A stretch of DNA of 64,000 nt, taken from Zavarzinella formosa DSM 19928. Lineage in GTDB: Bacteria > Planctomycetota > Planctomycetia > Gemmatales > Gemmataceae. The stretch covers positions 170,942-234,941 of the forward strand of contig NZ_JH636441.1 of assembly GCF_000255705.1 (NCBI RefSeq), written 5' to 3'. The position numbers were made by a program, and so were the translations under genes. The notes under the pieces are model-generated. The model was not told the origin of the DNA, ran no database searches, and saw only the letters and a list, made by a program, of their open reading frames with translations. This document shows positions 52,720 through 61,981 of this stretch, piece by piece; positions within the stretch are counted from its first letter, which is position 1, and each line of letters starts with the position of its first letter.

Positions 52720-53319
52720 ATGGCCGAGTATGTTCGCCGAAAACGACCTCCCGCCAGCCATCCCTATTGGGCAAGGCTCCATGACCGCACGCACCCGCCG
52801 TGCGGCCGGGGATTGGCCATCTTTTTCGGAATATCGGGTCTGCTCTGCGGGATGTATTACGGCAACGAACCTGCGATTACCTTGCACGATGCCGTGAGGG
52901 CGATGGCTCACTGGAGCATTTATATTGCGATGATCGGGGGCCTGTTTGGCTTGCTGGCGGGGATCAGTGAGCGGGATCGCCAGCAACCCTTGATTTCCCT
53001 CTGCATCTGCCTGCTCTGGGCGTTTTTCATCGCCTTCTTCGGATATATGCTTGGATTAATGTTCTTTGGTTGCTGCCATTTGTTGATTCGATGGCCGACA
53101 AGCGGTTTGGGCTTTCTGTACGGCAGTCTGACGGGAGCCGGAATCGGGGTGGCCGTCGCCCGGATCATCACCTGGCTCAAACGACGAACATGGTGGCAAC
53201 GGCAGGAAAATTGGCCGAAATGGGAAGAAATGGCCCGCGGACACCGACGCCAAGAGTATGTCATCACCCCGCCGGACGCCACCCCCGAAACCCCGCATCT
53301 CCCAACCGGCATGGTCTGA
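52720..53319 (+). CDS. Hypothetical membrane protein, about 4 helices
   Basis: 199 residues. A basic N-terminus is followed by hydrophobic segments at about 31-47, 65-83, 90-115 and 128-148, and a Trp/Arg-rich C-terminus predicted cytoplasmic (TWWQRQENWPKWEEMARG). No known family recognised. The ribosome site is weak. It lies between convergent and divergent minus-strand genes, so it is probably monocistronic. Confidence 0.75.
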   Translation: MAEYVRRKRPPASHPYWARLHDRTHPPCGRGLAIFFGISGLLCGMYYGNEPAITLHDAVRAMAHWSIYIAMIGGLFGLLAGISERDRQQPLISLCICLLWAFFIAFFGYMLGLMFFGCCHLLIRWPTSGLGFLYGSLTGAGIGVAVARIITWLKRRTWWQRQENWPKWEEMARGHRRQEYVITPPDATPETPHLPTGMV

Positions 53320-53367
53320 AATCACATCAGCCGGGGCTTTCCCCGGCTTTGCTCACTCTTCCAAGCG

Positions 53368-54861
53368 TCAGTAATCCTTCTTCGTGAACCGCCAGCACGA
53401 TAGTCCCAGCATCGCCGCGATCCACGCCAGCGACACGCCAATTGTCCCGGCCCAAGAGGGGTAAGTCTTCACATGCAGGCCGTTTCGGGTCTGGTCCTGC
53501 TGCGTCATTGTCTCGGAGATCAGCTTCGTGGTGATGCGGTCCAGATCGTCCGTCCGGGGAAGGACGGTGTGCGAAGCCTCGGCGGTGAATTCCAGCCACG
53601 CCGGCATTTCATCCTTCATGCCGGGGAACTTCTTCACGTGTTCGTAAATGCTATATCCGAAGGCGATCACATAGAGCGCCACGGAGGCAAAGCATGTCAG
53701 CAGGATGCACGCGATGATGCTCCGGGTCCACACACCGATCATGGTGGACAGGGCATAGAAGATGGCAAAACTAAACGTCAGCGCCGGGATCACAAGCAGG
53801 AACTTGGGGTTCCAGATGCCCGTGCGCACACCGATAATCAACCAAGCCCCGATCACGGTCACGGCCGACAGGATGAGCATGAAACTCAGGCCGCCAAGGT
53901 ACTTGTAAAGCAACAGCGATGTCCGGCTGATCGGCTTGGCGAGAAGCAGGTCCACATTGCCCTTGCGGAGCATGTTGGGAATGAAGAACGACGTGACGAT
54001 GATCCCGAACAGGATGGCGACCGCCGCCCCGTATCCGTTGATTAGTTTGTCCTCGATCCACCAGACGATGACACCCAGCGGGTTGTAACCGATCACCGCT
54101 TTCAGGGAGAACGAACCGAAGAATGGCTGGACATCGTGCGGCCAGCTTCGCGGGTCGCTGGGGGCGGTGATGACCTCGAACTCCTGCGGGCCCGTCAACG
54201 GTCCGGGCTTGCGGGCGCACACGGCCACCTTCATGTTCATGTGAAACTCGATCTTCTCACGAATGAAATCCTCCAGCACCCGGTCGCTCATTTGCGTCGC
54301 GATGGTTTCCAATTTCTTCGGATCGTCAAGTTTGAAAATCACCCGCGTCAGCGCGGCGGCATCCTGAGAGTCGGTGTTCCACACAGCCGCCACAAGCACC
54401 AGTGTGTCGTCCTTGGGGTCGCGTTCCTTCGGAACGAGATCATCCTTGGGTTCTTCCTTGTCCTTGTTGACCTTGGCGGGGGCGTTTTTGTTCCGGGCGC
54501 CGGGGCGCCGGTTTGCGTTGGCGTTTGCATCCTCAAGTTCGGAGAGGCTATAGCCGGATGCTTTGAGGGTGAACCGATACTCCCCCTGGGCCGGGTTGGA
54601 GGCCTCTTTCAGGACGGTGAAATTCTCCAACGTGTAATCGATCGGCAGCGGCGGGATGGGCATTTCGGCCCGGCCGTGGTCGGCCCGGACCGCAAGAAAT
54701 TGCCCGATATTTCGGCGAATTGCCTCGTCCGGCGGGGCCGGGATGTAACTGAAACTGCCGATCAGGCCGAGCAACAAGATCGCGAAAATAATCATCACCA
54801 GCAGAATTTTGCTGTCCCATGCCTCGCGGATGGAATCCTTGAGAATCGCCAGGGGTTTCAT
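53368..54861 (-). CDS. ABC-2 type transporter permease
   Basis: 497 residues. One N-terminal membrane helix (about 17-40) is followed by a large extracytoplasmic domain (about 45-270) with a basic low-complexity patch (NANRRPGARNKNAPAKVNKD), then a cluster of five or six helices (about 275-470) with FFIPNMLRKGNVDLLLAKPISRTSLLLYKYLGG, typical of ABC-2 permeases in exporters. Its ATG overlaps the ATPase stop by 4 bases. With the ATPase it forms an export system of unknown cargo. Confidence 0.87.
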   Translation of the reverse strand: MKPLAILKDSIREAWDSKILLVMIIFAILLLGLIGSFSYIPAPPDEAIRRNIGQFLAVRADHGRAEMPIPPLPIDYTLENFTVLKEASNPAQGEYRFTLKASGYSLSELEDANANANRRPGARNKNAPAKVNKDKEEPKDDLVPKERDPKDDTLVLVAAVWNTDSQDAAALTRVIFKLDDPKKLETIATQMSDRVLEDFIREKIEFHMNMKVAVCARKPGPLTGPQEFEVITAPSDPRSWPHDVQPFFGSFSLKAVIGYNPLGVIVWWIEDKLINGYGAAVAILFGIIVTSFFIPNMLRKGNVDLLLAKPISRTSLLLYKYLGGLSFMLILSAVTVIGAWLIIGVRTGIWNPKFLLVIPALTFSFAIFYALSTMIGVWTRSIIACILLTCFASVALYVIAFGYSIYEHVKKFPGMKDEMPAWLEFTAEASHTVLPRTDDLDRITTKLISETMTQQDQTRNGLHVKTYPSWAGTIGVSLAWIAAMLGLSCWRFTKKDY

Positions 54862-55844
54862 CGGTCATCCTCCCGGCGGGGCCGGCTCGGGCGTCGGTCT
54901 TCGGAGTCTCGGTTTTTTTTCCGGCTCGGACGGTCCACGCCCGGCTCGGCCGCGTCCACCATGGACACGAAGGCTTCTTCCAAGGTCTGTCGCTTTTCCA
55001 CCAAGTCCCGGATGCGGAAGCCCTTCTCCCGCAGGAAGTCGAGCACCGTGTCGATGTCCTTTCCCTCGGGCAGCGTCAGTTCCCAACGCTCGCCCACCGG
55101 CCGGACTTTGTAGCCCATCGCGGTCAGTTCGTCGGCCGGGAAATTCGACTCGGCCACGGAGACGATGTAGGTGCCGCGTTGCGAGGTGATGTCCTGAACC
55201 CGCCCTTCGCGGATCAGTTCCCCCTTTTGCATCACGGCCACGCGGTCGCACATCAACTCGATTTCACCCAACAGGTGCGAGTTCACGAAGATGGTCGCGC
55301 CGTCTCTCTTCAAATCTTCAAGAATCTGCCGGATTTCCCGCCGACCCACAGGGTCCACGCCATCCGTCGGCTCGTCGAGAAAAATCAGTTCGGGATCATG
55401 AAAGATCGCTTGGGCAATGCCGACCCGCTGCTTCATCCCCTTGGAATAAGTGCGGATCTTGGAGTGCATCCTGGTCCCGAGGCCGACTTGTTCGAGCAGT
55501 TCGGGGATGCGTTTGCGGCGGGCGTCTTTCGACATCCCGTAAAGGGCGCCGTAATAGTCCATCAGGCTGAAGGCCGAGTGATATTCCGGAAAGCGGTGAT
55601 CTTCGGGCAGGTAACCGACCCGCTTGCGAACCTCGGCCGTCCCGGCGGGCTGGCCAAACAGGGAGGCTTCCCCCTCGCCATGTTTGACGATTCCAAGAAG
55701 AATTTTGATGAGGGTGGTTTTTCCGGCGCCGTTCTGGCCGAGCAACCCGAAAATCTCACCCTTTTCGACCTTCAGGGACACGCCCCGCAGAGCCGCCACC
55801 CCGCGATAGTCCTTGCGCAGGTCGCGTGTTTCAATCACGGACAC
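54858..55844 (-). CDS. ABC transporter ATP-binding protein
   Basis: 328 residues from a GTG start with a GGGAG site. Walker A GQNGAGKTT (36-44), signature YSKGMKQR (133-140) and Walker B LIFLDEPT (153-160) are intact, as is the SHLL switch region. The C-terminal part (from about 215) is the extended domain seen in DrrA/CcmA-type exporters. The gene leads the operon with the permease. Confidence 0.94.
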   Translation of the reverse strand: MSVIETRDLRKDYRGVAALRGVSLKVEKGEIFGLLGQNGAGKTTLIKILLGIVKHGEGEASLFGQPAGTAEVRKRVGYLPEDHRFPEYHSAFSLMDYYGALYGMSKDARRKRIPELLEQVGLGTRMHSKIRTYSKGMKQRVGIAQAIFHDPELIFLDEPTDGVDPVGRREIRQILEDLKRDGATIFVNSHLLGEIELMCDRVAVMQKGELIREGRVQDITSQRGTYIVSVAESNFPADELTAMGYKVRPVGERWELTLPEGKDIDTVLDFLREKGFRIRDLVEKRQTLEEAFVSMVDAAEPGVDRPSRKKNRDSEDRRPSRPRREDDR

Positions 55845-56054
55845 GAATGCTCCCGGTTATTGGGATTGGATGGGCGATATTCTAGGGGTATTCGGGGACA
55901 TGCCTCGGGAATTTGACCCAAGAAACCAGAGTCGGACGGGCGAACGAGGGGATGCGGGCGCCCTGTTTGACGGGTCTTGCTTTCGGTGTTAGTGTAACAC
56001 CCGTGTATCGTCTTCATATGTACTGACAGATACGGCCAGCCACGAGGCGGCATG

Positions 56055-56069
56055 GTATAATAGCCGGCA
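56055..56069 (+). promoter_or_regulatory. Extended -10 box for a probably leaderless ECF sigma transcript
   Basis: TGG-TATAAT (hexamer 56056-56061) ends seven bases before the ATG at 56069. A start about 7 bases past the hexamer would fall on or next to the ATG, leaving no room for a ribosome site. No good -35 box is at the usual distance, consistent with an extended -10 promoter. Confidence 0.5.
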
Positions 56070-56614
56070 TGAAGTCCAAGCCACCCTCGGCGGATGATCG
56101 CCGGGCGGAGTTCGAGGCCCTTTATGACCGGCACGGCCGGGAAGTTTGGGCCATGGCCTACGCCCGCTGGCTGGACGCGGACTTGGCGATGGATATCGCC
56201 CAAGAAGCCTTCATGAGGCTTTGGAAACACTGGGAGGCGGGCGACGAGGAGATTCAGAACATCCGGGCGTGGCTGCTCCGGGTGGCCCGCAATCTCGCGG
56301 AGGATTACGCCAAAAGCGCGTTCCGCCGCAACGGGACAATGGCTCCCCAACAAATGGGGGGAGTCCGGTCACGCGATCCGCAACCGTTGGAGATGATGGA
56401 ACGGCAGGAAGCTTTCGCCCAAATCCGGGCGACACTGGAGGAGCTTCCCCCGGATGACCGACATATTCTGACACTCCGGTACGCGCTCGATCACGACGCG
56501 GCCGAGATTGCCGAGATGTTGGGGATTAACACAACCGCCGTACATATGCGACTCAGCCGGGCCAGACAACGCCTCGCTGATCGCCTGACCGCCCAAGGGC
56601 AGATAAACCAATGA
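56069..56614 (+). CDS. ECF-type RNA polymerase sigma factor
   Basis: 181 residues. Region 2 (about 10-80) contains FEALYDRHGREVWAMAYARW and MDIAQEAFMRLWKHWE; region 4 (about 110-170) has LPPDDRHILTLRYALDHDAAEIAEMLGINTTAVHMRLSRARQRLADRL, a helix-turn-helix. It directs RNA polymerase to a stimulus-specific set of promoters. The stop overlaps the start of the next gene by 4 bases, so that gene is a probable partner. Confidence 0.93.
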   Translation: MKSKPPSADDRRAEFEALYDRHGREVWAMAYARWLDADLAMDIAQEAFMRLWKHWEAGDEEIQNIRAWLLRVARNLAEDYAKSAFRRNGTMAPQQMGGVRSRDPQPLEMMERQEAFAQIRATLEELPPDDRHILTLRYALDHDAAEIAEMLGINTTAVHMRLSRARQRLADRLTAQGQINQ

Positions 56615-56937
56615 TGAATCAAAACCCCGTTCCGAATCTCCCACAAGATGGTCTCGACCATCTCTTGGGGGACTATTTCAAGGCTCAGATGCCTAAACAT
56701 TGGCCGGCCGCCCCGAAAACCGGGGCCATCCGGCCCGCCAAACGACTAACAGAACCGGCGACGGACAATCTCTCCACCAGCCGGCTGGCGTTGGCCGCTT
56801 CGGTGGCGTTGCTCCTCGGGGGGTGCTGGTTGGTCTCACACCAAGCCGCCGACGGCCAGCCCCGGACAAATTCCAGCCTGGATAACTCGACCGCGAACCT
56901 CAAGGTAATAAAGGATTTGGGGAAGAAGACCCGTTAA
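56611..56937 (+). CDS. Small single-span membrane protein, probable sigma partner
   Basis: 108 residues, overlapping the sigma factor gene by 4 bases (ATGA). One hydrophobic segment lies at about 58-75 (LALAASVALLLGGCWLVS), after a polar N-terminus (LDHLLGDYFKAQMPKHWP), and a polar tail follows. The arrangement is that of an anti-sigma factor or ECF-linked membrane protein, but no ZAS zinc motif (HxxxCxxC) is visible, so that call is only an inference from position. Confidence 0.75.
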   Translation: MMNQNPVPNLPQDGLDHLLGDYFKAQMPKHWPAAPKTGAIRPAKRLTEPATDNLSTSRLALAASVALLLGGCWLVSHQAADGQPRTNSSLDNSTANLKVIKDLGKKTR

Positions 56938-56960
56938 TTCGGCACTGACATGCCGATCAA

Positions 56961-57060
56961 CGAAGAAAGCCGACTCAAATGAGTCGGCTTTCTTCGTTTC
57001 AGGTTTGGAGTCTGGCGGCAACGCCAGACTCCAAACCCCGGCAACATGGTTGCCGGGGTT
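56961..57060. terminator. Three consecutive terminator-like hairpins
   Basis: Perfect stems: 17 bp (56961-56977/56980-56996), 16 bp (57002-57017/57022-57037, loop GCAA) and 12 bp (57034-57045/57049-57060). They lie between the convergent sigma operon and the DUF1549/DUF1553 gene, whose stop is 10 bases past the last. The first has T-rich flanks in the plus direction. Confidence 0.85.
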
Positions 57061-57069
57061 ATCCGTTCG

Positions 57070-60000
57070 TCAGTGATTAAACAAAAACGCCGGGCTGTTG
57101 ATGAGCGCCCAGACGAGGTCTTGCGCGCCGGTCACTCGCTTGTCAGCGGCAGGCGGACTGCCAACCGTTCCGGCAAGCCGAAGGTATTCGCCGTCCCGCG
57201 AGCGGTGCAAGCGAGTCAGTTCGTCTTTTTGGGCGGGAGTTCGCTGGGCGGCGGGAACTGCCAGCAAGAGGCGAACATTCTCGGGAACCCCATCGGCCAA
57301 TCGGGGTTCCGAGTCCGTCGTCGTGGAGACGCGGAACTTGCCGATGGTGTGCGACGTGCCAAATTTCATCACGAGGGTGACTGTGAACGTCGTACCCTTT
57401 TCGTAAGCCGCCAAATCCTTCACCCGGAACAAAGCCGACTGGTTCTTCCCAAACTGCGGCGAAACGGCCCACCCGGTGGTGGGGGTGCCGAGCAAGGCAT
57501 TGCCAATCGGGAACTGATCTTGGGAGAACGTCGCCAGCGGTGTGTGCAAAGTCACCGGCTTGGCTTCCATCGGCTTGTCAGCCGGGGCGGCCTTCACCAA
57601 GATTTGGTTCAGCACAAAGTTACCATTCTGGGCACGGCCGGGGCCTTTCGCGGGCAACTTATCATCGGCCAATGCTTCCAACCGCAAAGCGGTGATGTTC
57701 TTCATCTTGGTGGTGAAGGTCACCGTATAAGTCTCGGTCACCGGGTTGGGACCGCTGACAGTGATCGACTGATCGGCCTTGTTGATATCCAATTTGGCCT
57801 TCTGTTCGCTGACCGCTTTGGAAGCCGCCAGCGGTTCCCAAACAGGGGACGAACCAAGCGATTTTTCCCAACCCTCCTGCTTTCCGTCCAAGGAGGTTTC
57901 GTAATCCTTGAACGTCTTCACTTTCGCCTGATACTCGGCCATCTGGGTGGCATGATCGGCCTCGCCCGCCTTGAGAGCCTTCAACCCCGTTTCCATCTCT
58001 TTCGGCGTCGGGAATCGATTCAACACCGCCAGATACAATTCTTCCACGAACTGCTTGTCGTCTTTGACCGTCGCCGACAGTTTCGCCAGTCGGTTGCCCG
58101 GATCTTTCAAGGCATCGCCAACGATGGGGCCGTTGACCAGATTCAGAATCGGCCCCAGCATCATGCTGCTGGATCGTTCACACTCGCAAGCGCTTTCCCG
58201 CACAGGCTTGCCGAACAGGTCAAGAAAGCCGCTCGGCAGATCAACCGAACCATCCAGCACTTGGGCGGCCCGCGATCCCGGCGGCAGGCCCGGCAACTTG
58301 GTCGTGGAACCGGTCACTCGGTGAATCGCGTCATACAGCGATTCGGCCGACAGTCGGCGGGCCATCGCGTGTGAATAGTTAAGGTCATCCCCGGCATTCC
58401 ATTGGTTGGTCGAGACGGACAGTTGATACGTCCGGCTTTTGCAAATCAGCTTGATGAGGTGCCGGGCATCATGCTTGTGGCTCACAAATTCTTGAGTGAG
58501 ATAATCAAGCAAGGCCGGATTGGACGCCGGGTTCCCGGCCCGGATGTCGTCCACGGGTTCGATGATGCCGACGCCCGTGAGATAACTCCACACGCGGTTG
58601 GCATAGCTCTTCGCAAAGTACGGGTTCTCGGTGGAGGTGATCCACTTCGCCAGTTGCGTCCGGCGGGGGAGATTGGCGGCCGCGAGATCCTTGTGGTCAA
58701 ACGGGAACTTCGGCTTGGCAGTTTCGCCGGTGCGCTCGTGCTTCACTTCGCCGCCGCCCGCATCGGAAATCACTTCCACCAGCGGCACGGCCCCGTCAAC
58801 GGCCGAGCCACCGATCTTTTGGCCTTTGTACTTCGGGTCTTCGCCACGTTGCACTTGGGCAAAGTAAGAAGTGAGGGCGTAGTATTGATCTTGCGTCCAT
58901 TTCTCAAACGGGTGGTCGTGGCATTTGTTGCAGTTGAAGCGGATCGCCAGGAACAGGTGGGTCGTGTTCTCCATCGCCGCATCCGGGGTGCGAAGCACCT
59001 TGTAATAAGCGGCCTCCGGGTGTTCCACATTGGAACCGCTTCCCGTGAGAATTTGATAAGCGAATTCGTTGTAGGGTGTATTGTCATTCACCGCCTTGCG
59101 GATGTAATCCCGCAGGGCCTTGGCTCCGGCGTCGCCGAGGAACTTGCGGTTCACCTGCAACAAGTCGGCCCATCGATTGGTCCAGTATTCGACGTATTCC
59201 GGCGAACCGACGAGTTTGTCAATCAACTCGTCCCGCTTGATCTTGGTCGGCCGGCTGTCCAGCAGGAACGCCCGCACGACTTCCGGTTCCGGGGGGATGC
59301 CGGTCACGTCGATGTAAACGCGACGCATAAAGTCGGCGTCGGTGCAGAGGTCGCTCGGCAGGATCTTCACCCGCTTCAGCTTGTCGTAAACAAGCTCGTC
59401 GATCTTGTTGAAGACCTCCGGGTTGCTCCACGCGAAGCCGGAACGGTCTCCCATCGAAACGATGGTGCTGGCCGAATAAGCCCCTTCGTAGCGGGCGAGC
59501 ATGGTGGCCTCACCCCGGCGAACGGTCGTCACAATGCCGGTTTTGTCCACGGTCGCCACTTCGGCATTGCTGCTGTCGATAAACGCCTCGGCGGTCACAT
59601 CCCGTTTGGCCCCGTCGGTGTAGGTGGCCACGATGGCGAATTGTTGTTTCGAGCCAAGAGCGGCGATCACCGGGTCTTTCGGCAATACTTCAATGGAGGC
59701 CACCTTCGGGGTGGTCAAATCGAGCTTGGCCCCCTGGGCGATCCAGAGTTTCGTGAGTTCATAATTCGGGTCGCCGGGCGACCACAGCACCCCGCCGGAA
59801 TGGGCGACCGCCCCGCCCGGCTTCATGACCATCAGGCTGCGATCCGGGGCGGCCCGGTTAAACCGCCGGCCTTCCAGATCGTCCGTCAGCGAGCGGTGAT
59901 CGTAGATCGGGTCGTAGCCGCGTAGGGAAAGTTTGAAACCGTTCTTCCCCTCGGCCGATCCGTGACAGGTTCCCTGATTGCAGCCCAATTTGCCGAACAC

Positions 60001-60381
60001 CGGGTTCACATCCCGGATGAAATTGACGGCATAAGCCGTTTTCTGCCCGCTCACGGTCACCGGCACATCGAGCGTCTTGCCACCAACGGCGGCTTTGATG
60101 CTGGCCGAGCCGTCCGCGACGGGACGCACCAAGCCGGCCGGGGACATCTTCGCAATGGCGGGAAGTTCGGCCTTCGCCAGCCGGGTGACATCAATCACGT
60201 CCCCGTTGTCCAGCGTGGCCGAGAGGAGCAGTTGGGTGTAATCAAAAGGATTCTTAAGCGTGATGCTCGCCGGGCGGGCCTCCAGCTTGGTGATCGTGCG
60301 ACCGGCCGGGAGTTGTTCTTGGGCCGTCGCCGATCCGACGGCAACGAACGCGATCCCAAGCAACAGAACGAAATATTTCAT
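57070..60381 (-). CDS. Exported DUF1549/DUF1553 (PSCyt2/PSD1) protein with Ig-like domains
   Basis: 1103 residues from the ATG at 60381; a frame to 60543 adds a non-signal extension. Signal peptide (about 1-20), then a group-2 bacterial Ig-like domain, then LGCNQGTCHGSAEGKNGFKLSLRGYDP with a CX4CH motif (Cys134, Cys139, His140), a second Ig-like domain (about 255-340), PSCyt2 (about 355-560, with CHDHPFEKWTQDQYYALTSYF) and PSD1 (about 660 on). The family is planctomycete-specific and thought to be a secreted or periplasmic (possibly heme-binding) degradative component. The usual DUF1501 partner is absent on either side. Confidence 0.92.
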   Translation of the reverse strand: MKYFVLLLGIAFVAVGSATAQEQLPAGRTITKLEARPASITLKNPFDYTQLLLSATLDNGDVIDVTRLAKAELPAIAKMSPAGLVRPVADGSASIKAAVGGKTLDVPVTVSGQKTAYAVNFIRDVNPVFGKLGCNQGTCHGSAEGKNGFKLSLRGYDPIYDHRSLTDDLEGRRFNRAAPDRSLMVMKPGGAVAHSGGVLWSPGDPNYELTKLWIAQGAKLDLTTPKVASIEVLPKDPVIAALGSKQQFAIVATYTDGAKRDVTAEAFIDSSNAEVATVDKTGIVTTVRRGEATMLARYEGAYSASTIVSMGDRSGFAWSNPEVFNKIDELVYDKLKRVKILPSDLCTDADFMRRVYIDVTGIPPEPEVVRAFLLDSRPTKIKRDELIDKLVGSPEYVEYWTNRWADLLQVNRKFLGDAGAKALRDYIRKAVNDNTPYNEFAYQILTGSGSNVEHPEAAYYKVLRTPDAAMENTTHLFLAIRFNCNKCHDHPFEKWTQDQYYALTSYFAQVQRGEDPKYKGQKIGGSAVDGAVPLVEVISDAGGGEVKHERTGETAKPKFPFDHKDLAAANLPRRTQLAKWITSTENPYFAKSYANRVWSYLTGVGIIEPVDDIRAGNPASNPALLDYLTQEFVSHKHDARHLIKLICKSRTYQLSVSTNQWNAGDDLNYSHAMARRLSAESLYDAIHRVTGSTTKLPGLPPGSRAAQVLDGSVDLPSGFLDLFGKPVRESACECERSSSMMLGPILNLVNGPIVGDALKDPGNRLAKLSATVKDDKQFVEELYLAVLNRFPTPKEMETGLKALKAGEADHATQMAEYQAKVKTFKDYETSLDGKQEGWEKSLGSSPVWEPLAASKAVSEQKAKLDINKADQSITVSGPNPVTETYTVTFTTKMKNITALRLEALADDKLPAKGPGRAQNGNFVLNQILVKAAPADKPMEAKPVTLHTPLATFSQDQFPIGNALLGTPTTGWAVSPQFGKNQSALFRVKDLAAYEKGTTFTVTLVMKFGTSHTIGKFRVSTTTDSEPRLADGVPENVRLLLAVPAAQRTPAQKDELTRLHRSRDGEYLRLAGTVGSPPAADKRVTGAQDLVWALINSPAFLFNH

Positions 60382-60547
60382 GCAAACACCCACAAACGGG
60401 AAAGGTATGAGGCATCGGATGGCTGCCGGAAAGGGATCGGCAACCTCATGGCGGGTACGATTCAACTTACTCAAGTGTACCAGACAGGAACGGGCCGGGT
60501 AAAGAGGCAAGCGGCCCGTCCGCAAAATTAAGTCGTACATCACTCAC

Positions 60548-61969
60548 ATGAATTCTGATTCCCGCAACATGTGGAGGAAGGTCGTCTGGCTTGGCGTCGG
60601 CCTGCTCGCGGCGGGCGTGGCCGTCCAACCCCGGATTGCCGAGGACACCTGGTGGCATCTTGCCGTGGGCCGTTGGATCGCCGATCACGGAACGATTCCG
60701 GAAACAGATCCATTCTCGTTGAGGGGCCAGACCGAAAACATCCCTTGGCGGGCCTATAGCTGGCTATTTGAAACATTGCTGTTTCAGGTCTTCCAACGGT
60801 TCGGCCTTGATGGGGCGCTGATGCTCCGATTCTTGTTGAGCGCCGCCAGCGCCGTTTCCGTGTGTGCGTATCTGGGAAACCGGACTCGCGGATTTTGGAC
60901 CGGCCCGGTTCTCGCGGCCATTGTGATGCCGGCATTCTGGCCGTTGTTCACCGAACGCCCCTGGCACATGACGATTATCGGCGTGGTGGCGACCCTTAGA
61001 GTGTTAGATCAACTTCTCACCCGGCCGACATCGCTTCGCCGGGTCATCTGGCTGGTCCCGGTGTATGCCTTGTGGGCGAACATCCACATTCAATTCGTGC
61101 TGGGCTTGGGATTGCTCGGCGCGGGCCTTGGGGTGGCGCTGGTTCGTCATCGTCGCCAACCGGCGGTGTCGTCGGTCGGCACGCTGTTGATCCTTTGGCC
61201 GTTGTGCGCGCTGGCCACGCTGGCCAACCCATACCATGTGAATCTTTATCGAGTGGTATGGGAATACGCGACGCAAACCGGCGCGTTGAGCCTGATCGAC
61301 GAATTGGCGCCCCCCCGCCTCCGTGATTGGTGGACTTGGCCTCTCATCTTCCTCGGGTTTCTGGCTGCGTTGAAACTGCTGCGGGACGGGTTTCCGTTGT
61401 GGGAAACGACCCTGTTGGCAATCGGGCTTTTCTTCGCCCTGCGAATGCAACGGGACGCTTGGTTCGGCACCCTCCTCGCCGCTCGGACGTTGTTGCGCCC
61501 CGGCGGGGCCATCCCGCAACCGTGGACGCCGATTGTCTGGCCAGCCCTTGGCTTTGTGTTGGTGCGATTGCTGTGGGCGTCCGGCTTGGCGGCCCATCAA
61601 CCAATCGACGACATCGTGCGACGAGAATACCCGGTGGAAGCGGTCACTTGGGTGAAGGCAAACCGGCCGCCGGGGCCGCTGTTTAACACATTTGATTGGG
61701 GCGGTTATCTGATTTGGGAACTTCCCGAATACCCCGTCAGCATGGACGGCCGCTCCAATCTTTACGGGGACGAGCAGCTATCACAGCATGTCCGCACATT
61801 GACGACCCCCGATGGCTGGCAAACCGATTCCGTGTTCCAAAACTCCCGTTTGGTGATCCTCCCCGTCATGACCAACGGAAAGGAACTCCCTTTGGTGACG
61901 GAACTCCGCAAGACATGGCAAGTGGCTTACGAAGACGCGGCAGCCATCGTGTTTGTCAAAAATGAATGA
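60548..61969 (+). CDS. Polytopic membrane protein of unknown function
   Basis: 473 residues with about 10 hydrophobic segments. The first loop has the aromatic/acidic motif EDTWWHLAVGRWIADHGTIPETDPFS, and the C-terminal soluble part (about 360-473) has LFNTFDWGGYLIWELPEYPVSMDGRSNLYGD. The early Asp in the first periplasmic loop is like that of GT-C glycosyltransferases, so an envelope glycan role is possible. I do not recognise a named family with certainty. It diverges from the PSD1 gene. Confidence 0.75.
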   Translation: MNSDSRNMWRKVVWLGVGLLAAGVAVQPRIAEDTWWHLAVGRWIADHGTIPETDPFSLRGQTENIPWRAYSWLFETLLFQVFQRFGLDGALMLRFLLSAASAVSVCAYLGNRTRGFWTGPVLAAIVMPAFWPLFTERPWHMTIIGVVATLRVLDQLLTRPTSLRRVIWLVPVYALWANIHIQFVLGLGLLGAGLGVALVRHRRQPAVSSVGTLLILWPLCALATLANPYHVNLYRVVWEYATQTGALSLIDELAPPRLRDWWTWPLIFLGFLAALKLLRDGFPLWETTLLAIGLFFALRMQRDAWFGTLLAARTLLRPGGAIPQPWTPIVWPALGFVLVRLLWASGLAAHQPIDDIVRREYPVEAVTWVKANRPPGPLFNTFDWGGYLIWELPEYPVSMDGRSNLYGDEQLSQHVRTLTTPDGWQTDSVFQNSRLVILPVMTNGKELPLVTELRKTWQVAYEDAAAIVFVKNE

Positions 61970-61981
61970 TGAACCCTCTCA

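Noticed and set aside
56022-56061. CTGACA as a -35 box for the ECF sigma gene
   Set aside because: The spacer to TATAAT is about 27 bases, too long for a standard promoter.
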